The position numbers were made by a program, and so were the translations under genes. This document shows positions 11,983 to 22,697 of a stretch of DNA of 64,000 nt, piece after piece. The notes below the pieces were generated by a model. It saw only the letters and a program-made list of their open reading frames with translations, was not told the origin of the DNA and ran no database searches. Source of the DNA: Daldinia sp. FL1419. Taxonomy: Eukaryota; Ascomycota; Sordariomycetes; Xylariales; Hypoxylaceae. The stretch lies in NCBI GenBank assembly GCA_025201765.1, contig MU623348.1, positions 310,001-374,000 on the forward strand. Direction: 5' to 3'. The first letter of the stretch is position 1; every line of letters begins with the position of its first letter.

Positions 11983-13130
11983 TTACAATTTGTCGACCAG
12001 CCCTTGGGCAGCATCGTCTATATTCACCCCCCAGGTTTTGGCGGTGCACTGGCGCTCGGTTAGCATAGGACTTAGGCTAGAAATATATGTTGTCCTTTGG
12101 GTGGTTTCCTGGCTGAAGCTGGCTATGATTCGTTTATATGAAAATGCTTACCTGAAGGTATAAGACACCGTCCTCTACCTCACACTCACAGTATGAGTTA
12201 TATTTAAGTGTGTCCACAATTCGGAACGCTATCTCCCCCTTTTCCACAGCCTCGTGGAAACCTTCACGTAGGAGTTCGTCCTCGTCGAATTTCTGGTACT
12301 TAAGCTGGTTGATGAGACCTTCCCAGTAGAGCCGTGTAAACGAACCAATGAGCCCGTCCCAGTCCGCTCGAAAGTCGGCCTTGTTCGCCTCGCTTGCTTC
12401 TCGCAACTTCGTAAAGACGTCTTCGAAGTTGGGGCTGAGTTTGATATCGGGTTTTGCCAAGATGTTTGCGATCTGAGCTCGTATCTCCTCAGCCCTGGGT
12501 TCATACTCCTTGCTTATGTCAGAACGAGCTGCAAAGCTTAAGGCCGTCGTGTTATCCGATACAGGGGCTGGAGCCTCGTTGAGGGCTTTGAGAAGGACGT
12601 CGCGGTCAAGTGCGGAGTCAATATTGACTCCTAGATTGCCTGGTGCGAACAAGATGCGCAACTTGCCCTCGTGGACATCTACGCCACAATATGCGAAGCG
12701 GCTGGTGTCGTCCAAGTCAATGGTAATAACATGAGCGTGGCAAATAGTATTAAGCTCCTTTAGGCTATCTTCTCCAAGATTTTCTCTAAATTCCTTAAGC
12801 CTATATATCGCGCCGTTGATATATCTAAAGATTAAAGTAAGTATGACATTTGATGGAATATCTCCCTCGAATACTTACTCTGCGATGCAACTACCTAGCG
12901 ACTCCTTTGCATAGCTCTCAGTAGCATAGGCGTATAACTGGTTTGGGTTTACATCGACGGTCCAAGGCCTTGTCAGCGTATCTGAGAGCTTTTGCTCAAG
13001 ATCTGATTTCTTGTTGTCCCATTCGTCGCGAACTGAATCAGTCAGCTTTGACAAGGGGATCATGACATGTCGACTTACTGTTTTTGCGGAGGGCAAGAGG
13101 GAGTTTCTCTACAGGTGGTAGCTTAGACAT
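11983..13130 (-). CDS. hypothetical protein, member of a local paralogous pair
   Basis: Four exons (13130-13079, 13032-12879, 12824-12152 and 12048-11983) keep frame throughout and give 314 residues. The last intron has a TATGCTAAC branch point before GCGCCAG. The protein is soluble and acidic, with no signal or membrane segment. It starts MSKLPPVEKLPLALRKNIRD and has helical Glu/Lys-rich regions. A beta-rich C-terminus contains CECEVEDGVLYLQC. I do not recognise the family. It shares an N-terminal LPL..R..IRD.WDN pattern, overall length and a similar C-terminal strand-helix pattern with the divergent gene at 14464-15626. The two therefore look like distant paralogues; this is by-eye inference. 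Confidence 0.7.
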
Positions 13131-14463
13131 GTTGACTAATATTGGGTATTGAGTGAGCTTTTAGATAGCTGAGAAGGGAAAGTGATAATTCGTGTTGTCT
13201 ACCTTAGTTATTGGAAAATCATAGAATCGGTTGGGACACCAAGCGTCTTAAATAGGTAGGTAACTATATCGATATCTCCATATTCTCTTCTTCATCGTCG
13301 TAGCCTATTGCTAACCCATTTTCAACCGGGCTACTGCTCGATTAAAGGGGCTGCCTTGGACTAACGACTACAGCGCTTACACTAGTATTGACTTGTACAC
13401 CTCGGCAATACCTACAAGAGCCGATGAATTCAGCCCTAAAGCATCCGAATGAATAGTTTGCCTCCGATACGGAAATGAGACCACGCGTTTACCATCTTTA
13501 GCTGTTTCGCTAAGTCGACTATTGACTCTTACGGCCCGTCGCTGCTCAGCCGCAGGTGTTTATGCGCTAGAGCCGTCTATAGAGTGGATATCCCGAGGAC
13601 GAAAACGAGTGACAAACGATGTGGTGTTTTCATTTAGAACAAAGACCCCTAAAGTATGACTGCTTGTATTTGTGATAGGATGAACCCGTTAGTAGATACG
13701 TATCGAGTAGAGCGTATTTAGGTGTGTTCCAGGTGCGTGAACGTTGAAGCAGGGTCATCAGAGGTATGAAGGTCGGTTAAATCGAAATTATGCTACATAC
13801 AGGTAACCTTAGTAGATCGCGCGTCTATTTTCAGCTCGGCTTGGCAAAATGTTGAAAAGGTGGGGTTTATAGGCAGAAGTGGGGTGAACCCGGAACAGAA
13901 ATATGGGGGCCAATTCCATATGAAGAAAAATAAAGAATATGGTTGGTCTTTAGTTTTGGTAACGCGTGTTACTTTACAAACGCCTTGTGAGAATGCCCTA
14001 ACCTAGCCGCTACCCTTTTTTAGCCTCTTATGTACATCAAACGAGAGGCCACCCCATGGGTGGTATGGTACAAGAGCCCGAACTGTTCAATATAATAGAA
14101 AGATACGTATTTTCGCAAATGCTTTAAAGTGGAGACCCTTCAAAATAAAGAAGGATACACCCAATCAAAACGCTGCGAAATTGCGCACAGATGAACTTCC
14201 TCTCTCAGAAATAGGGTCAGACACAATATCCCTCACAGAGTTCAGGCAACGAAAAGTACCAATCCTAAAAAGATGATACTGTCGAGCCCCTTTATAAATT
14301 AGCAATGTAGGAAGGTGGAGGCTGCTTTTTATCAATAAACCATCGAAACCCGTACCCGAAAAGCATGAGATCACATGAAACCCCCAATTCTACCGGGAAT
14401 ATTTACTGGGTTTAGGTACCTTAGATAGAGTGCTTGCTACACGGAAACACTCATTAAACTGCC
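13131..14463. other. divergent intergenic region between the two paralogue-like genes
   Basis: About 1.3 kb between two divergently transcribed related genes, so any regulation could be shared. No gene, repeat family or clear promoter motif could be picked out. Confidence 0.45.
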
Positions 14464-15626
14464 ATGGAATTATCACGGCTGTAAGCGAATCATGAATTCT
14501 ATATCTAAGCAAAAATTTTACATCACCCAAGATAGGTACTAATAATTCGAAGGCCGCTGAAAATCCGGGTTGGCATCCGTGACCACTGGGATAACACCGA
14601 CTGTTCTCTCCAGAAGGAACGCGCCGCCTTGAAGGAAACGCTTGGAATTGACGTAAAACTAGAGGTCAATTGGGATACTCTGCTCATGGACTTAGGTGCT
14701 GAATACTCGGATAAATCTACATTTGTTCCTTCAGTCGCAGCTTGTGTTCAGTCGTTTTTAGAGGGGCTGAGGGAGATATTAGACGCCGAGCAGAATCCAG
14801 AATGGGCCGATACCCTGCTTGAGAATGCCAACGGTGTCCTAAGACTCATCATTGGTGTGAGTACCCAAAATCATAGGGGTTGAATAATGATTTCGTTGCT
14901 GAGAAAACCCGATATCAGATCTCTAAGAAAGACGAATTTTTAGTAGTTCTTTGGTCCACGGAATGTTCGGGGTTCCAAGTTAACCTCACAAGGGAGGCAA
15001 TACCTTCTTTGCTCAGGGTGCGGCGAGCATCCGTTGCTCAGCTCCTTCACTGTTTTGATGAGTCGCAGCCTTCCCTGAACGATTGGGCAGACGTTTCTAT
15101 AGAAGCAGCAAAAGAATGCTTAGCGATTAGGGATGAAGACCAGTCGTTTGACTTATTACCAGACATCAACACGCTTCCCTGTCCAGATGACTTGCTTCTC
15201 AAACCACCATACCACCTCACCGTCTATGGTGGGGGTAAGACCACGGTCGAGGTCCAATGTAGTCATAGTCCGACTTTAGAACTTCTTGCAGAATACCTCA
15301 AGAAATGGTGCAAGATCAACCATCAAGATACACGACATGTAAGTACTACTCTCTAAAGAGTGGAAGGATCTACGCGACGTCTAACGAACAACGAATATGT
15401 ACAGCCTCGCGCAGTGGAGATCGAGTTACACCAGTCATCTTTCGGGTTCGGTCTCACGTATGACCGTCTCACGATGTCCGTCCAGAGTCGTAACCCGAAT
15501 TTTCTCGTGTCGCCTATGATTGTGTTGCCATTTATCGAAAGCATACTAGGCTACAAGAGTGTCTCAGCTGATGGTTCTTCCTGGATCTTTAGAAGGGATA
15601 AGGAGTTGAGAAGATCTGGGCGGTAA
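14464..15626 (+). CDS. hypothetical protein, divergent partner of the 11983-13130 gene
   Basis: Four exons (14464-14480, 14553-14856, 14919-15338 and 15405-15626) give 320 residues. The 17-base first exon is supported by a GTAAGC donor and a TACTAAT branch motif before CGAAG. The last intron has CTAACG before TACAG. The second acceptor could instead be at 14903, also in frame. The protein starts MELSRLPLKIRVGIRDHWDN, then an Ala/Leu-rich helical region, a strand pair (FLVVLWSTE), and a C-terminal strand-rich segment (GFGLTYDRLTMSVQS). It has no signal peptide or membrane segment. The family is unrecognised; similarity to the neighbouring minus-strand gene is weak but runs along the length. 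Confidence 0.65.
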
Positions 15627-15994
15627 ATGATATATGATAGTAAAATCACTTACGGACCTCCCACCAATCATCCCCAGCAACAGGGCAGCCTATCGTCTTC
15701 TCACCTCGAACCAACCCATGGTCCCAGCGACGTAGTCGTCGCTCCATTCAGCAATACTCCGCATTACGAGCCCCAGAAGCGCGCTGATTTATCTACCGGC
15801 GTATGAGCAGAAGACTGTCATGACGACACAGAAAATACAGATGGATAAACAGTGACGGGTTAAGCAGTAGATGCGAGGCAAACTAGATTCACATTGTACA
15901 TACGAAACGAATGGCCTAGGTAATTGTTACAGCCATATCACCAACGAGACATCATTGAATAGATATTCGAATCTTCGTACTTTCTATTGCCTAG
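15627..15994. other. intergenic, no gene seen
   Basis: Between the paralogue-like gene and the decayed phosphotransferase. Nothing recognisable. Confidence 0.4.
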
Positions 15995-16797
15995 TTACCT
16001 ATGATTAAAACTTCGCGAAATTTCTAGGACAGTGGCTTTCCAACTCTCCGTAAGGTCTTTCCTTCGGTCACGCGGTGCCACCTCGGTGATAGTACGTAGA
16101 AAGTCGGCTACCTTCTGCATGCTCTCTTGCAGCGGCGTAGAGTAGGCTGCATCCTACAAAATGCTAACACCTCTCTCTTCACAGCGACTCTCGAAGCGAC
16201 CCAGGAGTCTGTTTTTCGTCGGCCGAACGGTTGTCGTCGTGGGCATTCCGCAGAAACGTCCGACGAGGACTCCACTGGGTAAAAGGAACGACACCGGAGA
16301 ACTCCCAATTAAGTACGGCGGTAATAGTACCGGAGAAGACGTCGTAGAGTATGTTGGCGAAGTGTAGGCCCTTGTGTGCTAGCCTAAGCTTGACGTTGTT
16401 CAGCTCATCAGCATGGCTCGGCAGGGCTTGCACAAATTTCATGACCAATCAGATTATCTATCGTGCTATTAAATGCGAGCAGCTTAGGGATTAAGATGTT
16501 CGTATTTCTGGATATCTAGGTCATTACAGCGACCTCATTATTAGTCTTAATGGCCAGCAAATGGTTGCCAGAGACGCGAAGGGCCAGCTTAGCATCCGTT
16601 GTCTTGCTATTAGCGGGGATGGTAATGAGGTAGATAGCGTGGTACTGAGAAGTGGCTACTGCTCGGATAATATTTATCGGCCGGGGCAAGCCTAACGATT
16701 CTAGGAGCCGGTGCATTGGGTCATCGGAGATGTTTTGCGGGAGGTGGTCGGTTAGAGTAGCTACGACGACTCCCCAGCACTTTACTTGAATATGTGA
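15995..16797 (-). pseudogene. decayed aminoglycoside/choline phosphotransferase (APH) family gene
   Basis: Minus-strand fragments match an APH-fold kinase in order. An N-lobe piece (about 16797-16515) ends in a TAG stop after VAVMT, where relatives usually have Trp. A short shifted segment follows, then a C-lobe piece (16448-16180) with HKGLHFANIL and LNWEFSG, then a terminal helical piece to 15997 interrupted by another TAG. In active APH enzymes the catalytic loop has Asp (HxDxxxxN) and the metal site is D-W-E. Here these are Gly and Asn. The stops are explainable as TGG-to-TAG and CAG-to-TAG transitions, which resembles repeat-induced point mutation or plain decay. The span between the pieces is too short for an intact middle domain, so part is deleted. 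Confidence 0.75.
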
Positions 16798-16974
16798 AAG
16801 TAGTATACATAGATTTAGGTGAGTTCATAAAAAGTAATTCATATTCAGATATGCCTAGGTATAGATCCAATAACTTGCAGCCGTATGCAGTCCCTCAAAA
16901 GCCCACCCCCTTTAAACTACATACCTACCCTCCAAAGACGAGATTATTCTAACGATATATTAAAGGCCACCCTT

Positions 16975-18850
16975 TCAATGTTGACGAACTGATACATGTA
17001 CCGTAATATCGTCGTTGCCGCGGAATCTTTGCGATATAAACAATTCCTCTCCGTTCGATAAAGGAATTTGTATACTACCAGCAAATCTTCCTGCTAGTTC
17101 AGGATTGGATATATTCTTTAAGTTCCAGACTCGAAGGACGGAAGTCAAAAACTTCTTATCCACAGCATGTGGGACTGATTCGTGGAAGACAAGGCGCCAG
17201 TCGTATTTGTTAATCTTCCCGATTAAGAATATGTGATTAATATCCCTTGTTCGCTGAGGTATTGTAAGTGCCACGGCAGCCGGGAACTTGAGGAGAGGGT
17301 TGTCCCAAACTTTCCATTGATCTATGATGCGGATAAGCCGTACGTTATTTTCTGTCGTGATGGGAAGTGTTACCACGAAAGATTGCGAGCAACACAGCGC
17401 TTCTATTTCTGAAGGATTTTGGGAACATTGCAGAGAAATACATATCCTAGTTTGATTACTTGTTGCAACAGGTGTATCATGGGTCTCAAGATAGACTTCT
17501 CTCCAGTTGTAGTTACCATGACTCTCAATATCCTCGAACTCGGCCTGTCCGACATAAATCAACCGGGGCTCTCTGCGGTGGGCGACCTTACCTATTGGTC
17601 TCCGGATAGATATGAAAATGAGGAGGGGGCCATAGACCTCGTGGTCATACCAGCATCTTGTCCAAGCTAAGAAATATCCGGTATCAACTGTATCCTGACA
17701 AAGGAGCGTAGCTTGAAGTCCTCGGCTTGTGAGAGCCATAGTCGCATGGCTATTATCCTGCCACATCGAAACTATTTCTTTTTGAGGCTCTGTCTGATTG
17801 CGGAGTTTTCGTGCATCCATCTCAAAATACTTATCGTCATGTCTTCGGTGAAGTTCCAACTCCGATCTGGGACCAAGCATAATCTTGCGACCAAAATCAG
17901 CCGGACTATTGGCTAAAAATATATTCCAGTTCGAGCCGCCGTATAGTAGGAGAGTGTAGTCCTCATATTGACATATTATTTCCCTTTGAAGCCTTTTAAA
18001 GGCTTTAGCTCCTTCGCCGTATAGCAGCGGCATGTTAATATCAAATATACCCATTAAACAATAGGCCATGTCTTCCTCTCTCTTTGTGAGTCTTTTTGCA
18101 GCCCACGACATTTTCACAGCCACAGAAACGTCAGATAGGGGCGTATGCCCAAGGAGCACGTCTGTATCGATGCCTGTAATCTCAGCCAACATCTCTCTAA
18201 GGGCCACCTTCGTTCCTAGATTTGCCCAATTTCGATTGTAGAACTCAACATGTCTTGGTGCTATGAGCTCCTGTAGCGTCCAACCGCGATAAAACCATCT
18301 GCTACTTCTAAGCTGGCTCGTGAATTGACGCCTCACGACTGCAATATAAGACTCTAGGCTAGGGTTTACGCCTTCTCCCGGCGATGTAGAGCCTATAATG
18401 CTATCGAATGATTCGTTTCCGCACAAGGTAACATTATATCTCTCCATGTTCATATATCGAATATCCGATAGATAGGCATAGCATATATCGCTCTCGGCAT
18501 ACCATCTATACATGGAATTAATAGCTACTTGCTGCTTAGCCCGCGCATACCACAAAGGAGTAGTTGTGGATTTTGGTTATTAAAATTTAGGTCTTACCCT
18601 CAGATAACTCGGCACTGCTAGTTTGATCTATGCAGCATGTATCAATCCATACCCATTCGTATCCATCTTGCCTTGCTTGCTGGCAGCAATCAATGACTTT
18701 GGTATAACCTTGCCTCAGAGGAGCGAATCCATTTCTGATATCGTGAAGTGAAACCTCGTCTTCTTGCCATGTATGAGATAGGATAGCATATCTAGGACGC
18801 TGCTGAGTGAATTCTGCTACTTGTAACGTGTTTGTATTTAAGAGTCTCAT
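16975..18850 (-). CDS. HET-domain (heterokaryon incompatibility) protein
   Basis: Two exons (18850-18598 and 18524-16975) give 600 residues; the junction falls in ELSE/AINSMYRWY. The HET domain occupies about residues 20-230. It shows the three classic blocks: YAILSHTW (21-28), VWIDTCCIDQ (67-76) and, after the intron, YRGWTLQELIAP. A family-typical DMAYCLMGIFDINMPLLYGEG follows. The C-terminal half has no NACHT, ankyrin or WD repeats. In known systems HET proteins trigger cell death when unlike strains fuse; the partner here is unknown. Start and intron fit the family well. No incompatibility partner such as a NLR or HET-S-like gene is visible beside it. Confidence 0.93.
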
Positions 18851-19800
18851 CTTTAGGAAGCGAATTTTACTCCGTTAGTTCGCTGGATAAGAATCTCCTT
18901 CGAGTAGAACGTAATTTGAAATAAGGCAACCCTAGGTGGATCGAGGAAAAGAATTATCCCAGGTGCTCCTCCATGGAATAGGGATCGGGGCTGGACCCTG
19001 AGGCTGTGAATAAGGCCAGACCTGGTATTATAGGAGATCGTACGATTATCTTACGACTGATTACTACTGGCTATCTTGCTATATATTTTATTATCCATTA
19101 TTTCCATTTGGAATTATTGATTAGAAGTTTAACCTGTGATACCTGAAATCGGTGAGCACGTCTGGTTAATAACCTGTCGAATAATCTATGCGAAAACATT
19201 TCATGCCGATCCTAGAATTGGTCTTAGAAAAATGAAGAGAACATGTCGGAATGTATTGAATCTAGATATGGCAGTGAGTCCAACATGCCAAGTTGAGTCG
19301 GATAAGTGTATGTATTTGACATGATCAGGTTAAGACAAATAATTCGTAAGTAAATAGATCCGAAAAAGAAAAAAAAAGGGAAGAAAAGAAAAGATTTTTA
19401 CTTAGGCCCAGTCGAATCAGTGTCGAGTCGAATAAAGCTTTTATTTAACTTGTTGGACTCGCTAAGATATGGTGACTTATCCCGAAGGCTTTCCCATGTA
19501 GATACGATATACTAGTACGAGTGGTGGGTAAGAATATAGCAATCCCTGGCCACCCAACCTGCTACGCGCCTTTTATATCCCTAACCTATACCATGGCAGT
19601 ACTATGATAGTGAAGAGACTAAAAGTAAAATACCCATGAATAAATAATTTAAGGAAGTTTGTGCTCCATCACAGACATACATAGTTACTCTAGTTTGGTT
19701 TATGTATTTACGGAGTGCTGTATCTGTACCTAGACGACAAGAACTCAATGCTGACATTAACCAGGCGAATCATTCTGTCTGCAGGTAATCCGTGGGCGGG
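18851..19800. other. intergenic, no gene seen
   Basis: Promoter region of the HET gene followed by AT-rich sequence with A-rich runs near 19370. No coding pattern was recognised. Confidence 0.5.
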
Positions 19801-20046
19801 TATGGAGGCCTATATGTACGACTTTGCCAAAATCAAATTTTTGAGGCGACTAAACCTGATTTAGGAAAGCGTAGCCTTGATTTTATTGGCCAATACTTTA
19901 AATTTAATGATCAGTACTTGTGTTTTATATGGTTTAAATAAGTATATCCTTAATAATCATTCAATAAAGCATAGGTATTCATTAATAAAATGGATAACAT
20001 ATTGTCAAAATGAGGTATCGTACATGAGGGCATTCGCACTTATCCT

Positions 20047-20094
<48 letters not shown>

Positions 20095-20205
20095 GCCGCG
20101 GCCGGGGGGGGGCGCGGGGAGGGGAGCGANNNNNNNNNNTTAAAAATTTTGTTTTTTTAATTTTGGGATTGCCCAATTTACCAACCCCCCCCCCCCCCCC
20201 CCCCC
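20047..20205. other. assembly gap with poly-G / poly-C artefact flanks
   Basis: A 46-base G run (20047-20092) and G-rich sequence lead into ten Ns (20130-20139). A 21-base C run lies at 20185-20205. This looks like low-quality read ends joined across a gap, not biology. Confidence 0.8.
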
Positions 20206-20287
20206 AAAACCAACCAACTAAACAACAACAACCAAAACACAATTATACGAACATGTACGATACCGCTATTTGAAGCTATAGATACGT

Positions 20288-20382
20288 GTCTTGAATTATG
20301 GTATTATGGTATCTTGAATTATGGTATCTTGAATTATGGTATCTTGAATTATGGTATCTTGAATTATGGTATCTTGAATTAG
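20288..20382. repeat. 15-base minisatellite (ATCTTGAATTATGGT)
   Basis: Four full perfect tandem copies of the 15-mer (20311, 20326, 20341, 20356), with partial copies at both ends (20288 and 20371), inside the inverted-repeat element. Confidence 0.9.
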
Positions 20383-20520
20383 GATTAAGTAAATACGTAC
20401 AAATGTATATGCCCTCACGTGCGAATACCCTCACGAATAGCGTGCGAATAGCCTCATGAATAGAATTGCAAACACCACGATACGAGATGCCTTAGATACC
20501 TAAGTACGTATGATCTATCA

Positions 20521-20630
20521 TAGCTATTCAACCCATACCTAGCTATTCAAATCATGCCATTCAAACCATGCCTATTCAAACCGTACCTATTCAAATCATA
20601 CCTATTCAAACCAAATCATACCAAATAAGA
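20521..20630. repeat. degenerate 14-15 base tandem repeat (CCTATTCAAACCATA type)
   Basis: About seven imperfect copies of a CTATTCAAA(C/T)CAT(A/G)C unit, immediately after the first minisatellite and within the same element. Confidence 0.7.
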
Positions 20631-20826
20631 ATAATACCACGTCAAAATGAAAATATGCTATGTAAAATCCTCTTTATATGCATAAATACACTCAAATAAT
20701 GCATATGTATCCTATATTTTAGGTTTAGTACCCAAAAAAGATGGCTCGTGCACACCTCAAACATAATATTACCCTTTCCAGCCCAAAACCCTGATTTTGG
20801 CAAAGTGTCACATATGGGCCTCCGTA

Positions 20827-21103
20827 GAAGATATTAATATTCTGGTCTAGCCATGGCTGATGGCTATGATCGCATAAGGGGTAATTTCCCGACTTTTTTT
20901 TTTTTTTCAGCTAGCATTGACTCCATTCTAAGGCGCAGCGCGATTCATAGAAAAAAATGACCGCGCCTATTTCATCTTGCTTATCGTCCGCGTAGGAATA
21001 GTCGGTAGTCACTCGTTTAAAACGACTACCTATTTTAGCTGAATATCTAGGTAACTAATATCAGCCTTATTCAAACATCTGACATTCTTTTATAATCATT
21101 AAA
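20827..21103 (+). promoter_or_regulatory. short upstream region of the GH76 gene
   Basis: Only about 280 bases separate the transposon-like end from the GH76 start. A 15-base T run lies at about 20895. No defined promoter motif was seen. Confidence 0.3.
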
Positions 21104-22697
21104 ATGGCAAGGGTCGCGTCTAGTTCCCTAGTCTGGCTCCTGCTAGCTGCTCACGGTGTGCTTGCGGGTTTGACAGTTGATGTCGAAAATACAGGTTGGT
21201 ACCCCTGATGAGCAAAGTAAATATTTTTGACTTACATGAGCTATTAGACTCGGTCAAGGCGGCGGCTGCCCTCGTAGCGGAGGATCTTATGAGTCTCTAC
21301 CATGGTGACGAGCCGGGTAACATTCCTGGCCTTCTGCCTGGTGTCGAGGACGGAGATGTCGGTTGGTGGACTGGAGGAGTCATGTGGGACACTCTTCTGG
21401 ACTACAAAAGCCGCTCCGGAGATTCCAAGTATGACGGAAGCATTGAGCGCGGCATCCAATGGCAGGTGGGATCGGGCAATAATTTCCTCCCTGCGAATTG
21501 GTCCGTCCAATTAGCCAACTCGGATCAAGGAATATGGGCTTTTTCTGCTCTCGCCGCCAACGAAACTGACTTACAGTTGGAGGGCAACTCCACGCAGTGG
21601 CTAACGCTAGCTAACAATGTTTTCAAAAATCTGGACAGCGAGGATAGGCGGGTTGAGAATGGTAGCTGCGCTGGGGCCTTGAGGTGGCAGATATACCCGT
21701 TCAACGCCGGCTACGACTACATCGACTGTTCGTAACCCCTCTGGATTAATAATCCTTCCACGCTACCCTCTACTGTTTGAATGCCGTCACTAACTTGACC
21801 CTAGCCTCTTCAAACATTGTCTTTATGAATCTAGCCGCTCAGCTAGCGCGTCTAACCGGTAACCAAAGCTATGCGGACGCAGCTGCTTCTTCGTACGACT
21901 TACTTGCGCGCCTCGGTTTTGTCACCAAGAAGTTTGATGTCTACGACGGAGCACATGCTGAGGACTGCAAGGATATCAACAAGGTGCAATTCTCGTGGAA
22001 TGCCGGGTATCTCGTAGAGGCTTCCGCATATATGTACAACATAGTAAGTCATTTTCATCTCTTTCCTACTTGCATATAGTATTGGATATTCGTGGTAGAT
22101 ATGCATATATCGTTCTTGTTCACTAACAAGATGCAGAGTGGAAACGATACCTGGAGAGAGCGTGTAGACGGTCTTGTCGACCGAACTCTTGAGCTCTTTT
22201 TCCCGGACGGCGTCGTAATGGAAATCGCATGCGAGAAGAAGGAGGTTTGTAACTCGGATATGTACTTCATGAAGGGAATACTACTTAGGGCGCTCGCGAC
22301 GACTATGCAAGTTGCGCCGCACACTGCTGACAGAATCCTACCAATTCTTAAGTCGAGCGCTAAAAAGGCTGCAGCCGAGTGCACGGGCGGTAACAACGAT
22401 CGGTTCTGTGGGTACTCTTGGACAACTGGCAAATTCGATGGCAACATGGGCGTTGCTCAGCAGTTGAACGCATTGAGCGCGTTGACAAGTATCCTACCGG
22501 CGGGAGAAAAGGGCTCCAAGAACAATACTGGCGGTGGCAATGGAAGCGGCAGCGGCAACGGCAACGGTAGTGGAAACGGGAATGGGGATTCACAGGGGAA
22601 TGATCCTGATAATGACACCCAAGGTAATGCGGGAGCGAGAGCTAGCGTAGGCCTCTCCCTCTTGGGATCGTTGCTACTCGCAAGTCTTCTATTGTAA
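21104..22697 (+). CDS. GPI-anchored GH76 (DFG5/DCW1-type) protein
   Basis: Four exons (21104-21194, 21248-21727, 21805-22043 and 22137-22697) give 456 residues. An N-terminal signal peptide (LLLAAHGVLA) precedes a GH76 domain over about residues 30-390. Family landmarks are WWTGGVMWDTLLDY, WQIYPFNAGYDY, FMNLAAQLARLTGN and FCGYSW. A Gly/Asn/Ser linker and a hydrophobic tail (LSLLGSLLLASLLL) give a GPI-anchor signal. DFG5/DCW1 proteins are thought to transfer GPI-anchored mannoproteins onto wall glucan. In characterised members two adjacent Asp act in catalysis within an NDDQ motif. Here it reads NSDQ (Ser122-Asp123), so one catalytic Asp is missing. The second intron uses an unusual GTTCGT donor, chosen because it alone keeps frame with the CTAAC...CCCTAG acceptor. 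Confidence 0.88.

Larger units (their letters stand above)
19801..20826. mobile_element. TA-flanked inverted-repeat DNA element, degenerate, interrupted by assembly gap
   Basis: About 45-base imperfect terminal inverted repeats face each other: one begins at 19801 (TATGGAGGCCTATATGT...) and the other ends at 20826 (reverse complement TACGGAGGCCCATATGT...). Both share ACTTTGCCAAAATCA. The outermost TA on each side fits a Tc1/mariner-type target duplication. Differences between the arms are mostly transitions. The interior (about 1 kb) contains minisatellites and a gap but no transposase, so it looks non-autonomous or decayed. Confidence 0.6.

Noticed and set aside
19877..20242. Open frames across the poly-G/N region
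   Set aside because: They translate homopolymers and gap bases; artefact.
20288..20630. Evenly spaced short repeats considered as a CRISPR-like array
   Set aside because: Units are directly tandem with no unique spacers, in a eukaryotic genome; minisatellites.
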